Below are positions 1 through 8,690 of a DNA stretch of 64,000 bases, piece by piece. The position numbers and the translations under genes are program-made. A model generated the notes under the pieces. That model did no database searches. It saw nothing but the letters and a program-made list of their open reading frames with translations, and was not told the DNA's origin. This stretch comes from Pedobacter sp. N36a (GTDB lineage Bacteria > Bacteroidota > Bacteroidia > Sphingobacteriales > Sphingobacteriaceae). The stretch spans positions 248,001 to 312,000 of the forward strand of contig NZ_JACSZW010000006.1 of assembly GCF_014472395.1 (NCBI RefSeq), in the 5' to 3' direction. Positions within the stretch are counted from its first letter, which is position 1; every line of letters begins with the position of its first letter.

Positions 1-2
1 GG

Positions 3-887
3 TGTGAAAAGCCAATGACGCATACCATCGGAGAGGGTAAGCGTGTAATGGAAGCCGTTCAAAAACATGGGCGTATGTTCCGTTTAAATACCTGGTTCCG
101 TTTCAAAGATAATTTCTATGGAATGGGAACCACCGTGAAACCGATCAAAAAATTAGTAGACAGCGGTTTACTCGGCTGGCCATTAAAAGTAACCGTAAGT
201 AAGCATACTGGTTTCGACTGGAAGTTTTACTGGGTAGGAAAAGACAATTTACCTGTTGAACCGGTTCCACAGGAACTGGATTATGATGCCTGGTTAGGTC
301 CGGCGCCATTTAAGCCTTATAGCACACATCGGGTACACCAAACTTTCAGGGGATACTGGGATTATGATGGCGGCGGTTTGAGTGACATGGGACAGCATTA
401 CCTGGATCCTATTCAATATTTCCTTGGTAAAGATGACACCAGCCCAATTTCTGTAGAAATTGATGCGGCGCAGCAGCATACTGATGCAGTCGGTATCTGG
501 CGTAGAATTACTTATACTTATGCGGATGGTTGCCAGATTATTCTGGATGGTGAAGGAAAAGATGAGAAGGCAGCTTATATTGAAGGCCCTAAAGGTAAGC
601 TATATGCTGGCTTTAAGTCTGACATCCCTGATTTGGAACGCAAGTTAGCTGCATTCCCTGATCCGGCGCCGCAAATGACGGATTTTATCACCTCTGTGAA
701 AACCAGAAGTCAGTTTGCTTTAAATGAAGAAAATGGACATCGCTCCTGCAATATCATCAACATTGGATTGGCGGCATTACGTTTAGGCCGTTCGCTAAAG
801 TTTGACCCGGTAAAACAGGAGTTTATTGACGATGAAGGTGCAAACAGGTTGATTAACCCGGTCATGCGCGCTCCATACACCATTTAA
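3..887 (+). CDS. Gfo/Idh/MocA family oxidoreductase, 5' end outside window
   Basis: This is the C-terminal part of an NAD(P)-dependent sugar oxidoreductase. The frame is open to the left edge and reads CEKPMTHTIGEG, so the family EKP motif (catalytic-site lysine) lies at the window start. The Met at 15 is internal and is not the start. The C-terminal region carries DYDAWLGPAPFKPY and WDYDGGGLSDMGQHYLDP, blocks it shares with the paralogue at 4390 (ELDWDLWLGSAPYKPF, DMGCHLVEP). That is the C-terminal fold of the large Bacteroidetes subgroup. It is 37 bases upstream of the HEAT/DUF1080 gene on the same strand and probably co-transcribed with it. By family it oxidises or reduces a sugar hydroxyl; the substrate is unknown. 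The Rossmann domain and any signal peptide lie outside the window. Confidence 0.88.
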   Translation, partial: CEKPMTHTIGEGKRVMEAVQKHGRMFRLNTWFRFKDNFYGMGTTVKPIKKLVDSGLLGWPLKVTVSKHTGFDWKFYWVGKDNLPVEPVPQELDYDAWLGPAPFKPYSTHRVHQTFRGYWDYDGGGLSDMGQHYLDPIQYFLGKDDTSPISVEIDAAQQHTDAVGIWRRITYTYADGCQIILDGEGKDEKAAYIEGPKGKLYAGFKSDIPDLERKLAAFPDPAPQMTDFITSVKTRSQFALNEENGHRSCNIINIGLAALRLGRSLKFDPVKQEFIDDEGANRLINPVMRAPYTI

Positions 888-924
888 CATCAATTTATTC
901 GAACCCATTCTAAAAATATTTATA

Positions 925-3900
925 ATGATAAAAAAGATATTCTTTATCCTTTTGGCTACCCTTGCGTTTCAGGGGCTGGCTATCGCACAGGATAAAAAAG
1001 ACCAGCGTACGCAGATAACGCGTATTGCTGATTTGTTGGCGCAGATGCCGGCAAAAGATGCGGCCCAGGCGGCCATCAATGCAAATGATATTGCCGGACT
1101 TGGCGAAGGCGGCTACCTGGAACTCATCGGGATGCTTGCTCCAGTAGGAAAAGGTAATAATGCTTTAATTGAATATGCAATTGGCGGATTTACAGCAGCC
1201 TCCACAAAGACAGGAAAAGAAAACTGGAGGAAAATGTGCGTGTCTGTTTACACTAAAGCCTTGCAGAAACTAACTGATCCGCAACATAAAGCCTTTATCA
1301 TGAGTCAGCTGGATGGTGTTGCGCAGGACGATGCAGTTCCTGCTCTGATTCCTTTTTTGAAGGATGTGCAACTTTCAGACCCTGCAGTAAGGACATTGGT
1401 GAAAATCAATACCTCAGCCTCAAAAACGGCTTTGTTGAATGCTTTGGCCTCAACCGAAGGAAAGAGCCGTCTTTCTCTGATTGAAGGATTAGGTGATACC
1501 CGTGTTAAAGCAGCGGCAGCCCCAATTGCTGCATTTGCAACTGGTAATGACCAGAACTTAACAAAGATGAGCCTTTACGCGCTGGCAAAAATTGCTGATC
1601 CTTCTTCTGAGGAACTGATGGCTGCTTCGGCAGCAAAAAGTAATTTTAAATATGAAAACACGAATGCTGTTGCCGCTTACCTTGACTATGCAGCTCGTCT
1701 TTTAGCAGATGGGAATGTTGTTTTAGCGCATAAAATCGCGCTTCAGCTACTGGATAAAGCGACTGCTCCGGATTTAGTGTCTGTTCGTACCGGTGCTTTG
1801 AAGATCCTTTCCGATGAAACTAAAGGTCAGGATATTTCTGTGCTGTTAGTCGCAGTAAAAGATCCTTCCATAGCTTACAGAGCAGCAGCTTTTAAATTTG
1901 CTTTACCATATTTAAATCCAGCAAGAACAGCTTTATGGCTTAAACAATTGAATAAAGTAAAACCTAATGTACAGGCTGAAATGGTCACCATGCTGGGTGA
2001 TGGACAGGCTGCGGCCGCGCTTCCAGCAGTATTGAAATTGATCAATCATAAAAATCAAGATTTGAAGTTTGCCGCAATTGAGGCTGCAGCAAAAATTGGC
2101 GGGATTGAAGTGTTTCATGACTTGTTAAAAACTATGGACAAAGGTGACGATGCGACCGTGCAAAAAGTGGCAGAGGTGATGTTGAGGATGAAAGGAGCAG
2201 GCTTGACAGAAAATATCTCAAAAACACTGCCTGTGATGAAACCTAATGTACAGGTGGCCTTAATTCAGGTGCTTGCAGCACGTGCCGCTCATGAGCAGAT
2301 CAATAGTGTCTATGTTTTGCAGAAGAGTAAAAATCCAGCGGTAAGAAAAGCGGCATTTGCAGCTTTAGCTAATTTGGTGACTAAGGCAGATCTGCCGGAG
2401 CTTTTTACATTATTGAATAGTAAAGAAACTACTGATGAGGAGTCTTTAATGGTACAATCGGCATTAATTGCTGCATTGAAAGTGGGTGCAACCGCTAGTC
2501 ATACGGAAATTGTTTTGCAGCAAATGGCTGATGCTAATCCGGATAAGAAAAAGTTTTTTTACAAAGTACTGGCGAGTCTTGGGGATTCCAAGGCCTTATC
2601 AGCAGTGAATAATGCTTATAAAATCGGGGATGAGCAAACACAGAAACTGGCGCTGGAAGCACTCTCTTCCTGGGCAAATCCAAGTTCTATGGAAAGTTTA
2701 CTGAACATCGCCAGAACTGCCGTTAATCCAACCTTCCAGGAGGAAGCATTACAGGGGTATCTGCGTCTGGTTCGTTTATCGTCAGTTCCTGCTGCACAAA
2801 AATTACTGATGCTGCGCGATGCAATGGAAGTGGCTAAAACGCCAGCGCAAAAGAAACAGATTTTAATAGATCTGGAGCAGGCGAAGACTTTTAATGCGGT
2901 GATTTTTGCGGGAAAATACATAGATGATCCTGCTTTGCAGCAAGCTGCGGCTAGAGCAGTGATGACCATTGTATTGTCAGATAAATCCTATGAAGGTACA
3001 GAGGTAAAAAGCTTGTTAAATAAAACAATTCAAGTGCTTAGCGGGGGTGATAGTGAATATGAGAAACAGGCAATTAGTAAATATCTTGCAGAAATGACCG
3101 GTGGCCCGGGCTTCATCCCGATGTTTAATGGCAAAGACCTGACCGGCTGGAAAGGTCTGGTTGCTGATCCGCTGAAAAGAGCGAAGATGGACGAGAAAAC
3201 CTTAACAGCTGCTCAGGAAAAGGCAAATGCTGAAGCATTAAAAAGCTGGGTAATTGAGAACGGTGCTTTATTGTTTACCGGAAAAGGAGACAACCTGGCT
3301 TCGTTAAAAAAGTATGGTGATTTTGAAATGCTGGTAGATTGGAAAATTTATGACGATGGCAATAAAAAAGGCGATGCTGGAATTTATTTACGTGGCAGCC
3401 CTCAGGTGCAGATCTGGGATACTTCCAGAGTAGAGGATGGTGCTCAGGTGGGTTCGGGTGGTTTGTATAATAATCAGGTAAATGAAAGCAAGCCCTTAAA
3501 AGTAGCAGATAATAAATTGGGAGAATGGAATAATTTCCACATCATCATGAAGGGAGATCGCGTTACTGTGTACCTGAATGGTGTATTGGTTACTGAAGAT
3601 GTGATCCTTGAAAATTATTGGGACCGTAAGCTGCCGATTTTTGCAGAAGAGCAGATTGAGTTACAAGCGCATGGATCGAGAGTTGCCTACAGGGATATCT
3701 ATATTAAAGAGCTGGAGCGTCCGGTTCCTTTTGAGCTGAGTGCTGCAGAGAAAAAAGAAGGATATAAAGTACTGTTTGATGGTACGAACATGCATCAGTG
3801 GACAGGAAATACCAGCGCATATACGATCGTAAATGGAAATATGGAAATCAATCCAAAGCCTGGAAAAGGTTCCGGAGGCAACCTGTTCAGTAAAGATGAT

Positions 3901-4350
3901 TACAGCGATTTTGTGTTTCGTTTTGAATTTCAGCTGACTCCAGGAGCAAATAACGGATTGGGGATTCGTGCCCCTTTAACTGGTGATGCGGCTTATGAGG
4001 GGATGGAACTGCAAATCCTGGACAATGATGCCGACATTTATAAAGACCTCCATGTGTATCAGTATCATGGTTCTATTTATGGTGTTCAGGCCGCAAAAAG
4101 AGGTTCTTTAAAGCCTTTAGGAGAATGGAATTATCAGGAAGTTACCGTAAAAGGGCCAAAGATTAAAGTGGTCTTAAATGGAAATGTGATCCTGGATGGT
4201 GACATCACGGAGGCCCGAAAAAAAGGAACTGTTGATGGTCAAAGCCACCCAGGTTTACAGCGCGATAAAGGTCGTGTTGGTTTCCTTGGTCATGGATCAG
4301 TTGTTCGTTTTAAAAATATCAGAATTAAAGACCTGAGTGTCTCAAAATAG
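925..4350 (+). CDS. Secreted HEAT-repeat protein with two C-terminal DUF1080 (3-keto-disaccharide hydrolase) domains
   Basis: A 1141-residue protein with a signal peptide (about residues 1-21, hydrophobic core ending AIAQ). Residues about 30-715 are alpha-helical repeats of HEAT type, rich in Ala and Leu, with recurring units such as KAAFAALANLV and KFAAIEAAAKIGG. Two DUF1080 domains follow. The first starts near residue 725 (FIPMFNGKDLTGWKG) and ends near 930; the second starts near 946 (YKVLFDGTNMHQWTG) and runs to the end. DUF1080 has a concanavalin-like fold, and characterised members hydrolyse 3-keto-glycosides. Lying between oxidoreductase genes, the protein probably cleaves a keto-sugar that they make, in the periplasm or at the outer membrane. 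The HEAT part is probably a scaffold or binding surface (inference). The two DUF1080 domains are quite different from each other in sequence, so they may have different substrates. Confidence 0.9.
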   Translation: MIKKIFFILLATLAFQGLAIAQDKKDQRTQITRIADLLAQMPAKDAAQAAINANDIAGLGEGGYLELIGMLAPVGKGNNALIEYAIGGFTAASTKTGKENWRKMCVSVYTKALQKLTDPQHKAFIMSQLDGVAQDDAVPALIPFLKDVQLSDPAVRTLVKINTSASKTALLNALASTEGKSRLSLIEGLGDTRVKAAAAPIAAFATGNDQNLTKMSLYALAKIADPSSEELMAASAAKSNFKYENTNAVAAYLDYAARLLADGNVVLAHKIALQLLDKATAPDLVSVRTGALKILSDETKGQDISVLLVAVKDPSIAYRAAAFKFALPYLNPARTALWLKQLNKVKPNVQAEMVTMLGDGQAAAALPAVLKLINHKNQDLKFAAIEAAAKIGGIEVFHDLLKTMDKGDDATVQKVAEVMLRMKGAGLTENISKTLPVMKPNVQVALIQVLAARAAHEQINSVYVLQKSKNPAVRKAAFAALANLVTKADLPELFTLLNSKETTDEESLMVQSALIAALKVGATASHTEIVLQQMADANPDKKKFFYKVLASLGDSKALSAVNNAYKIGDEQTQKLALEALSSWANPSSMESLLNIARTAVNPTFQEEALQGYLRLVRLSSVPAAQKLLMLRDAMEVAKTPAQKKQILIDLEQAKTFNAVIFAGKYIDDPALQQAAARAVMTIVLSDKSYEGTEVKSLLNKTIQVLSGGDSEYEKQAISKYLAEMTGGPGFIPMFNGKDLTGWKGLVADPLKRAKMDEKTLTAAQEKANAEALKSWVIENGALLFTGKGDNLASLKKYGDFEMLVDWKIYDDGNKKGDAGIYLRGSPQVQIWDTSRVEDGAQVGSGGLYNNQVNESKPLKVADNKLGEWNNFHIIMKGDRVTVYLNGVLVTEDVILENYWDRKLPIFAEEQIELQAHGSRVAYRDIYIKELERPVPFELSAAEKKEGYKVLFDGTNMHQWTGNTSAYTIVNGNMEINPKPGKGSGGNLFSKDDYSDFVFRFEFQLTPGANNGLGIRAPLTGDAAYEGMELQILDNDADIYKDLHVYQYHGSIYGVQAAKRGSLKPLGEWNYQEVTVKGPKIKVVLNGNVILDGDITEARKKGTVDGQSHPGLQRDKGRVGFLGHGSVVRFKNIRIKDLSVSK

Positions 4351-4389
4351 GCTCTGGTTAGGTTAGTATGGAATCAAAAAGAATAAAAT

Positions 4390-5847
4390 ATGACTGAAGA
4401 TAATAAGCATTCAGCAGGAGATAGTTCAAGAAGAAACTTCCTAAAGACGACGGCGCTTGCTGCTGCAGGATTTATGATTGTACCCAGACATGTATTGGGA
4501 GGTAAAGGATTTTTAGCACCTAGCGACCGTTTGATGGTTGCTGGTGTAGGTGTAGGCGGAAAAGGGGAAAGTAATTTAAGTAACATCTATAAAGGAGGAA
4601 AAGCAGATATTGCTTTCCTGTGTGACGTGGACGACCGCAGGGCTGCCAATTCCCTCAGAAATTTCCCATCTGCCAAATACTATAAGGATTACCGGGAGAT
4701 GCTGGATAAAGAAGGTAAGCATATTGATGGTGTGGTAGTTTCTACACCAGATCATAACCATGCCATGATTGCCATGGCGGCGATGCAGTTAGGGAAACAT
4801 GTTTATGTTGAGAAACCGCTTTCTCATGATATTTTTGAAGCCAGAAAATTGACTGAAGCCGCTAACAAGTATCAGGTGGTGACGCAAATGGGAAATCAGG
4901 GGTCTTCGGGAGATGGTGTAAGGCAGCTGCAGGATTGGGTAGATGCCGGGGTAATTGGAAAGGTAGAAAAGGTGTATTGCTGGACAGACAGGCCTTCATG
5001 GCCGCAGGGGATTACCTGGCCAGCTGTAAATGGATCGGTTCCTAAAGAGCTCGACTGGGATCTTTGGTTAGGAAGCGCGCCCTACAAGCCTTTCGTTGAT
5101 AAATTAGTTCCCTTTAACTGGCGTGGCTGGTGGGATTATGGAACCGGTGCAATAGGGGATATGGGCTGCCATTTGGTAGAACCGCCTTTCCGGATTCTTG
5201 GTTTAGATACGCCAATAGATGTGCAGTGCAGTGTGGGCAGTATTTATGTGGATGAATTTAAAAGGGGATATTTCCCTGATAGTTGTCCGCCTTCAAGCCA
5301 TGTCATTATGACTTTTAAGAAGACCAAAAAGACAAAAGATGACCTTCAGATCCATTGGATGGATGGTGGGATTAAACCTGGAAGGCCAATAGAGTTAGGG
5401 GCCAATGAGCCTTTTGGTGCAAATGGTGTTTTGTTTGAAGGTACCAAGGGAAAGATGATGTGTGATGTATATGGTGCAAACCCGAGGTTATTACCTTTGT
5501 TGCGCAATACAGAAGTACATGTGAAACCAGGTGTGGAACGCGTGATAGGTGGAGTGGATGGACATTACTGGGATTGGGCAGAAGCTTGTATTGCCGGTTA
5601 TGGAAAGAAAAAACTGAGTTCTCCTTTTGAAATTGCCGGTCCGCTGACGGAGACTTTGCTGATTGCAAATTTGGCCATCCGAGGGACAGATATCCAAAAG
5701 CCAAGACAAAATGGTAATGGATTTGACTATCCTGGCCGCGATATCAAGCTGATCTGGGATAAGGAAAATCTGAGGGTGACTAACTTTGATGATGTGAATC
5801 AGTTTGTACGTAGAGAATACCGTAAGGGCTGGAGTTTGGGTGGATAA
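4390..5847 (+). CDS. Tat-exported Gfo/Idh/MocA family oxidoreductase
   Basis: A 485-residue oxidoreductase. Residues 13-19 are SRRNFLK, a twin-arginine signal, followed by a hydrophobic stretch TTALAAAGFMIVP, so the enzyme is probably exported folded with its nicotinamide cofactor bound. A Rossmann motif GVGVGGKG lies near residues 52-59 and the family motif EKP at 141-143. The C-terminal half carries the WLGSAPYKPF and WDYGTGAIGDMGCH blocks also seen in the first gene of the window. It sits 39 bases after the DUF1080 gene and 11 bases before another Gfo/Idh/MocA gene, so it is mid-operon. A periplasmic 3-dehydrogenase role on a glycoside fits both the export signal and the DUF1080 neighbour, but the substrate is not visible in the sequence. 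Confidence 0.9.
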   Translation: MTEDNKHSAGDSSRRNFLKTTALAAAGFMIVPRHVLGGKGFLAPSDRLMVAGVGVGGKGESNLSNIYKGGKADIAFLCDVDDRRAANSLRNFPSAKYYKDYREMLDKEGKHIDGVVVSTPDHNHAMIAMAAMQLGKHVYVEKPLSHDIFEARKLTEAANKYQVVTQMGNQGSSGDGVRQLQDWVDAGVIGKVEKVYCWTDRPSWPQGITWPAVNGSVPKELDWDLWLGSAPYKPFVDKLVPFNWRGWWDYGTGAIGDMGCHLVEPPFRILGLDTPIDVQCSVGSIYVDEFKRGYFPDSCPPSSHVIMTFKKTKKTKDDLQIHWMDGGIKPGRPIELGANEPFGANGVLFEGTKGKMMCDVYGANPRLLPLLRNTEVHVKPGVERVIGGVDGHYWDWAEACIAGYGKKKLSSPFEIAGPLTETLLIANLAIRGTDIQKPRQNGNGFDYPGRDIKLIWDKENLRVTNFDDVNQFVRREYRKGWSLGG

Positions 5848-5858
5848 TTTTTATAAGA

Positions 5859-6944
5859 ATGAGTTTAGAAAGAAATAAGATTAAAGTTTTGGTAGTAGGC
5901 TGTGGTAATATGGGGACTTCCCATGCCATGGCTTATCATCAATTGGCAGGTTTTGAGATCTGTGGAATTGTATCCAGAGGGGATAGCAAGGTAGTTTTGA
6001 ATGAAAAATTAGGCGGTGATTATCCTTTGTTCAGTGATTTTGAAACAGCTTTGAATGAGACAGTTCCTGATGCAGTTTGTATTTCAACTTATCCGGATAC
6101 GCATGAATCTTTCGCCGTTAAGGCGATGGAACAAGGTTGCCATGTGTTTATAGAAAAGCCACTGGCAGATTCTTTGGAAGCTGCACAGCGTGTTGCAGAT
6201 GCGGCGAAAAAATACGGAAAGAAGTTGTTGGTTGGTTATATTCTGCGATATCATCCTTCCTGGACTCGTTTTATTGAGCTTTCTCAGGAATTGGGTAAAC
6301 CACTGGTGATGCGGATGAACCTCAATCAGCAAAGTCAGGGAGCGAAATGGAAGGTGCACCAGAATTTAATGAAAAGCCTGAGCCCGATTGTGGATTGTGG
6401 CGTGCATTATATTGATGTGATGTGTCAGATGACGCGCTCCAAACCTGTTCAGGTCAGCGCAATTGGAGCAAGGCTGAGCAATGATATTCCAGAAGACAAT
6501 TACAATTATGGGCAGTTACAGATTCGTTTTGAGGATGGGTCTGTGGGCTGGTATGAGTCAGGATGGGGGCCAATGATGAGCGAGACCGCATTTTTTATAA
6601 AAGATGTCGTTGGGCCAAAAGGTGCAGTGTCTATCCTGGCAAAGCAAGCTTCGGCTGCTGGCAAATCTGATGTAATTGATGCACATACGAAGACAGAGTC
6701 TATTAAAGTGCATTATGCAGATCTGGATCAGGAAGGGAAATTTTCCCGTGCGGATGAATGGATCGACTTAAATGACGAGCCGGATCATCTTGAGCTGTGT
6801 AAAAGGGAACAGCGGCACTTTCTTAGGGCCATTCTGGAAGATTTAGACCTTACGGAACCTACACAGGATGCTTTAAATAGTTTAAGGGTAGCGTTTGCCA
6901 GTGATGAATCTGTTCGGACAGGGAACGTTGTTAAACTGACTTAA
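5859..6944 (+). CDS. Gfo/Idh/MocA family oxidoreductase, cytoplasmic type
   Basis: A 361-residue protein with the dinucleotide-binding motif GCGNMG at residues 14-19, EKP at 99-101, and no signal peptide. It is shorter than the exported paralogue upstream and lacks the WLGSAPYKP block, so it belongs to a different subgroup (GFO_IDH_MocA with the usual alpha/beta C-terminal domain). It follows 11 bases after the Tat-exported enzyme and is the last gene before a strong terminator. A division of labour in which one enzyme oxidises outside the cytoplasm and this one reduces or oxidises the product inside is plausible, but it is an inference from the signals only. Confidence 0.88.
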   Translation: MSLERNKIKVLVVGCGNMGTSHAMAYHQLAGFEICGIVSRGDSKVVLNEKLGGDYPLFSDFETALNETVPDAVCISTYPDTHESFAVKAMEQGCHVFIEKPLADSLEAAQRVADAAKKYGKKLLVGYILRYHPSWTRFIELSQELGKPLVMRMNLNQQSQGAKWKVHQNLMKSLSPIVDCGVHYIDVMCQMTRSKPVQVSAIGARLSNDIPEDNYNYGQLQIRFEDGSVGWYESGWGPMMSETAFFIKDVVGPKGAVSILAKQASAAGKSDVIDAHTKTESIKVHYADLDQEGKFSRADEWIDLNDEPDHLELCKREQRHFLRAILEDLDLTEPTQDALNSLRVAFASDESVRTGNVVKLT

Positions 6945-6971
6945 TAACTTTATAGGATTAATTTTTTTGAA

Positions 6972-6996
6972 GGCCCGCTGACAGCGGGCCTTTTTT
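6972..6996 (+). terminator. Rho-independent terminator of the oxidoreductase/DUF1080 operon
   Basis: An 8-bp perfect GC-rich stem GGCCCGCT/AGCGGGCC with a 3-base loop is followed at once by TTTTTT. It lies 28 bases after the last stop codon of the four-gene operon. Confidence 0.92.
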
Positions 6997-7339
6997 ATTT
7001 TGCAAATAATTTCAAGTTTTATCATTATTCTTACTTAGTGTATTTATGTTTTAGATATTTAAATCTTAATTGGTGTTTAATATCTGTTTTTGAGTGTTTT
7101 GTCGATAATAAATATTTTTATATTTTACACTTAGTGTATATTAATTTAATATTTTTGTTGTGGCAGTCTTCGCTGTTATAGCAGTAGGCGGATGCTCCGG
7201 AACTTTATTTGCGAAGTTAATTTAGCATGGATTACGCTCTTAAAATGTAAGCTATCTAATTGATTTACGAATCGGAATTGTTCAGTTGGAATCGCAGGTC
7301 AGTTTAAAATATATTATCAGTTCAAATTTGTCCATTTTT
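6997..7339. other. AT-rich intergenic region before the sigma-factor gene, with a repeated palindromic motif
   Basis: No gene is visible. The 11-mer ACTTAGTGTAT occurs twice, at 7033-7043 and 7129-7139. The second copy lies in a perfect palindrome ACACT-T-AGTGT at 7127-7137, so the two could form an operator pair 96 bases apart upstream of the sigma-factor gene. No clear TTTG/TAnnTTTG promoter could be placed here. Confidence 0.35.
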
Positions 7340-8203
7340 ATGAGAGCTTTAAAGATATCACAGAGTATTACCAATAGAAAGAGCGATTCCCTCGAGAAGT
7401 ATTTAAATGAACTTGGGAAATATGAATTACTTAAAATAGAAGATGAAATCCAATTGGCCATGCGGATTGCAGAAGGAGATGAGCTGGCATTGGAGAAGTT
7501 AGTGAATGCAAACCTGAGGTTTGTGATCTCTGTTTCCAAGAAGTACCAGGATAAAGGGGTACGGCTTTCTGATTTGATTAGTGAGGGGAACATTGGCTTA
7601 ATTAAGGCGGCAAAGCGGTATGACCATACTAAGGGCTTTAAATTTATATCTTTTGCAGTATGGTGGATCCGTCAGGCGATTTTAACGGCGATTTCTGATC
7701 AGCAAAGGATTGTTCGTCTGCCAGGGAATCAAGTGGTGGGTAATACGATGATTAATAAAGCAACCTTACAATTGGAACAAAAATTAGAGCGCAAGCCTAC
7801 TGCAGATGAAATTGCGGAAGAAATAGGTTTCAAAGTGGATAAGGTTTTAGACCATCAGCTTAGTACGGTTATGTCTGTTTCTCTGGATACCCCAGTGAAT
7901 ATTGAGAACGGTTTTTGTTTAATAGATATTATCCCATCCAGAAGCGTAGAGCCAGTGGATGACCTGCTCATGAAACAATCCTTAACGGAGGACTTGAAAA
8001 GGTGCCTGGTAATTTTACCTGAGAGAGAGCAGAAAATTTTAATACTCTATTATGGTTTGTATGGTTGTGAAGAGACCACATTGGATGATATGGTTTATAT
8101 TTTTGGTCTGAGTAAAGAACGAATCCGACAGCTAAAGGATAAGGCTTTGAAAACTTTACGTAATAGCCCAAAATCACAATTGATCAAGGAATATCTCGAT
8201 TAA
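7340..8203 (+). CDS. RNA polymerase sigma-70 family factor, divergent RpoD/SigA paralogue
   Basis: A 287-residue sigma factor. The start at 7340 is chosen over an upstream in-frame codon at 7286 because MRALKISQSITNR matches the usual Bacteroidetes RpoD N-terminus. There is no region 1.1, as is normal in this phylum. Region 2 has LISEGNIGLIKAAKRYDHTKG and FKFISFAVWWIRQ, region 3 has KPTADEIAEEIG, and region 4.2 ends LSKERIRQLKDKALKTLR. It differs from the housekeeping protein as I recall it in several places: LPGNQVVGNTMINKA replaces the LPxNQVGSLSKI block, and the 4.2 helix-turn-helix begins LDDMVYIFGLSKERIRQ rather than LEEIGxxFxLTRERVRQ. It is therefore probably an alternative primary-like sigma, perhaps for stress or stationary phase. 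A histone-like gene and dinB follow on the same strand. Confidence 0.88.
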   Translation: MRALKISQSITNRKSDSLEKYLNELGKYELLKIEDEIQLAMRIAEGDELALEKLVNANLRFVISVSKKYQDKGVRLSDLISEGNIGLIKAAKRYDHTKGFKFISFAVWWIRQAILTAISDQQRIVRLPGNQVVGNTMINKATLQLEQKLERKPTADEIAEEIGFKVDKVLDHQLSTVMSVSLDTPVNIENGFCLIDIIPSRSVEPVDDLLMKQSLTEDLKRCLVILPEREQKILILYYGLYGCEETTLDDMVYIFGLSKERIRQLKDKALKTLRNSPKSQLIKEYLD

Positions 8204-8342
8204 TGGGCGCTTTTTTGAACTTCCTTCCGCCTAATTTGTTTAAATAGGAATTTGTTTATTTAAACGAAATAGCGATTTAGAGAGCTTTTTTTAAGAAAAG
8301 TGCCTTATTATTCAAAAAAAGAGTGCTATCCTTAAATATTCA

Positions 8343-8373
8343 TTTGGTGGAAATCCAATAATTATTAACTTTA
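8343..8373 (+). promoter_or_regulatory. Bacteroidetes-type promoter of the histone H1-like gene
   Basis: TTTG (8343-8346), a 19-base spacer and TAACTTTA (8366-8373) match the phylum consensus TTTG-N19-21-TAnnTTTG except for the last base. The predicted transcript would have a leader of roughly 35-40 bases before the ATG at 8417. Confidence 0.6.
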
Positions 8374-8416
8374 AAGCGTTATATCATATATTTAAAATCT
8401 TAAACGAAAGAAAAAC

Positions 8417-8593
8417 ATGGAAAAATTCTCGAAACTTAAAGAACTTATTGCAAGCATTGAAGCTGATGCAGACAAATTTTATAATTCAGGTAACGGTGCA
8501 GCTGGCACAAGAGTACGTAAAGCAATGCAAGATTTAAAGGGCCTTGCTCAGGACATCCGTACTGAAGTGACTGAAAAGAAAAATACGAAGTAA
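8417..8593 (+). CDS. Histone H1-like protein, 58 residues
   Basis: A small nucleoid-type protein starting MEKFSKLKELIASIEADADKF and ending in the lysine-rich tail VTEKKNTK. The middle contains GNGAAGTRVRKAMQDLK. This matches the short Bacteroidetes histone H1-like (Hc1-type) family, which is alpha-helical and binds DNA through lysines and arginines. The length is typical for that family. It has its own promoter and terminator, so it is a monocistronic unit between the sigma paralogue and dinB, and is probably highly expressed (inference). Its function in vivo is poorly known. Confidence 0.85.
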   Translation: MEKFSKLKELIASIEADADKFYNSGNGAAGTRVRKAMQDLKGLAQDIRTEVTEKKNTK

Positions 8594-8613
8594 TCTACTT
8601 TGAATGTCATGAG

Positions 8614-8640
8614 AAGGGCTCGCTTAATGCGGGTCTTTTT
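8614..8640 (+). terminator. Terminator of the histone H1-like gene
   Basis: The stem AGGGCTCGC/GCGGGTCTT includes G-U pairs, has loop TTAAT and runs into CTTTTTC. It lies about 20 bases after the stop codon. Confidence 0.65.
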
Positions 8641-8690
8641 CATTTATAGCTATTGAGGTTTTTATTTTTTAATTTTAGGGCCTTATCCTT

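Noticed and set aside
2616..2969. 117-codon minus-strand frame inside the HEAT/DUF1080 gene
   Set aside because: It lies antisense to a certain coding region and its composition mirrors the Ala-rich repeats of the real gene.
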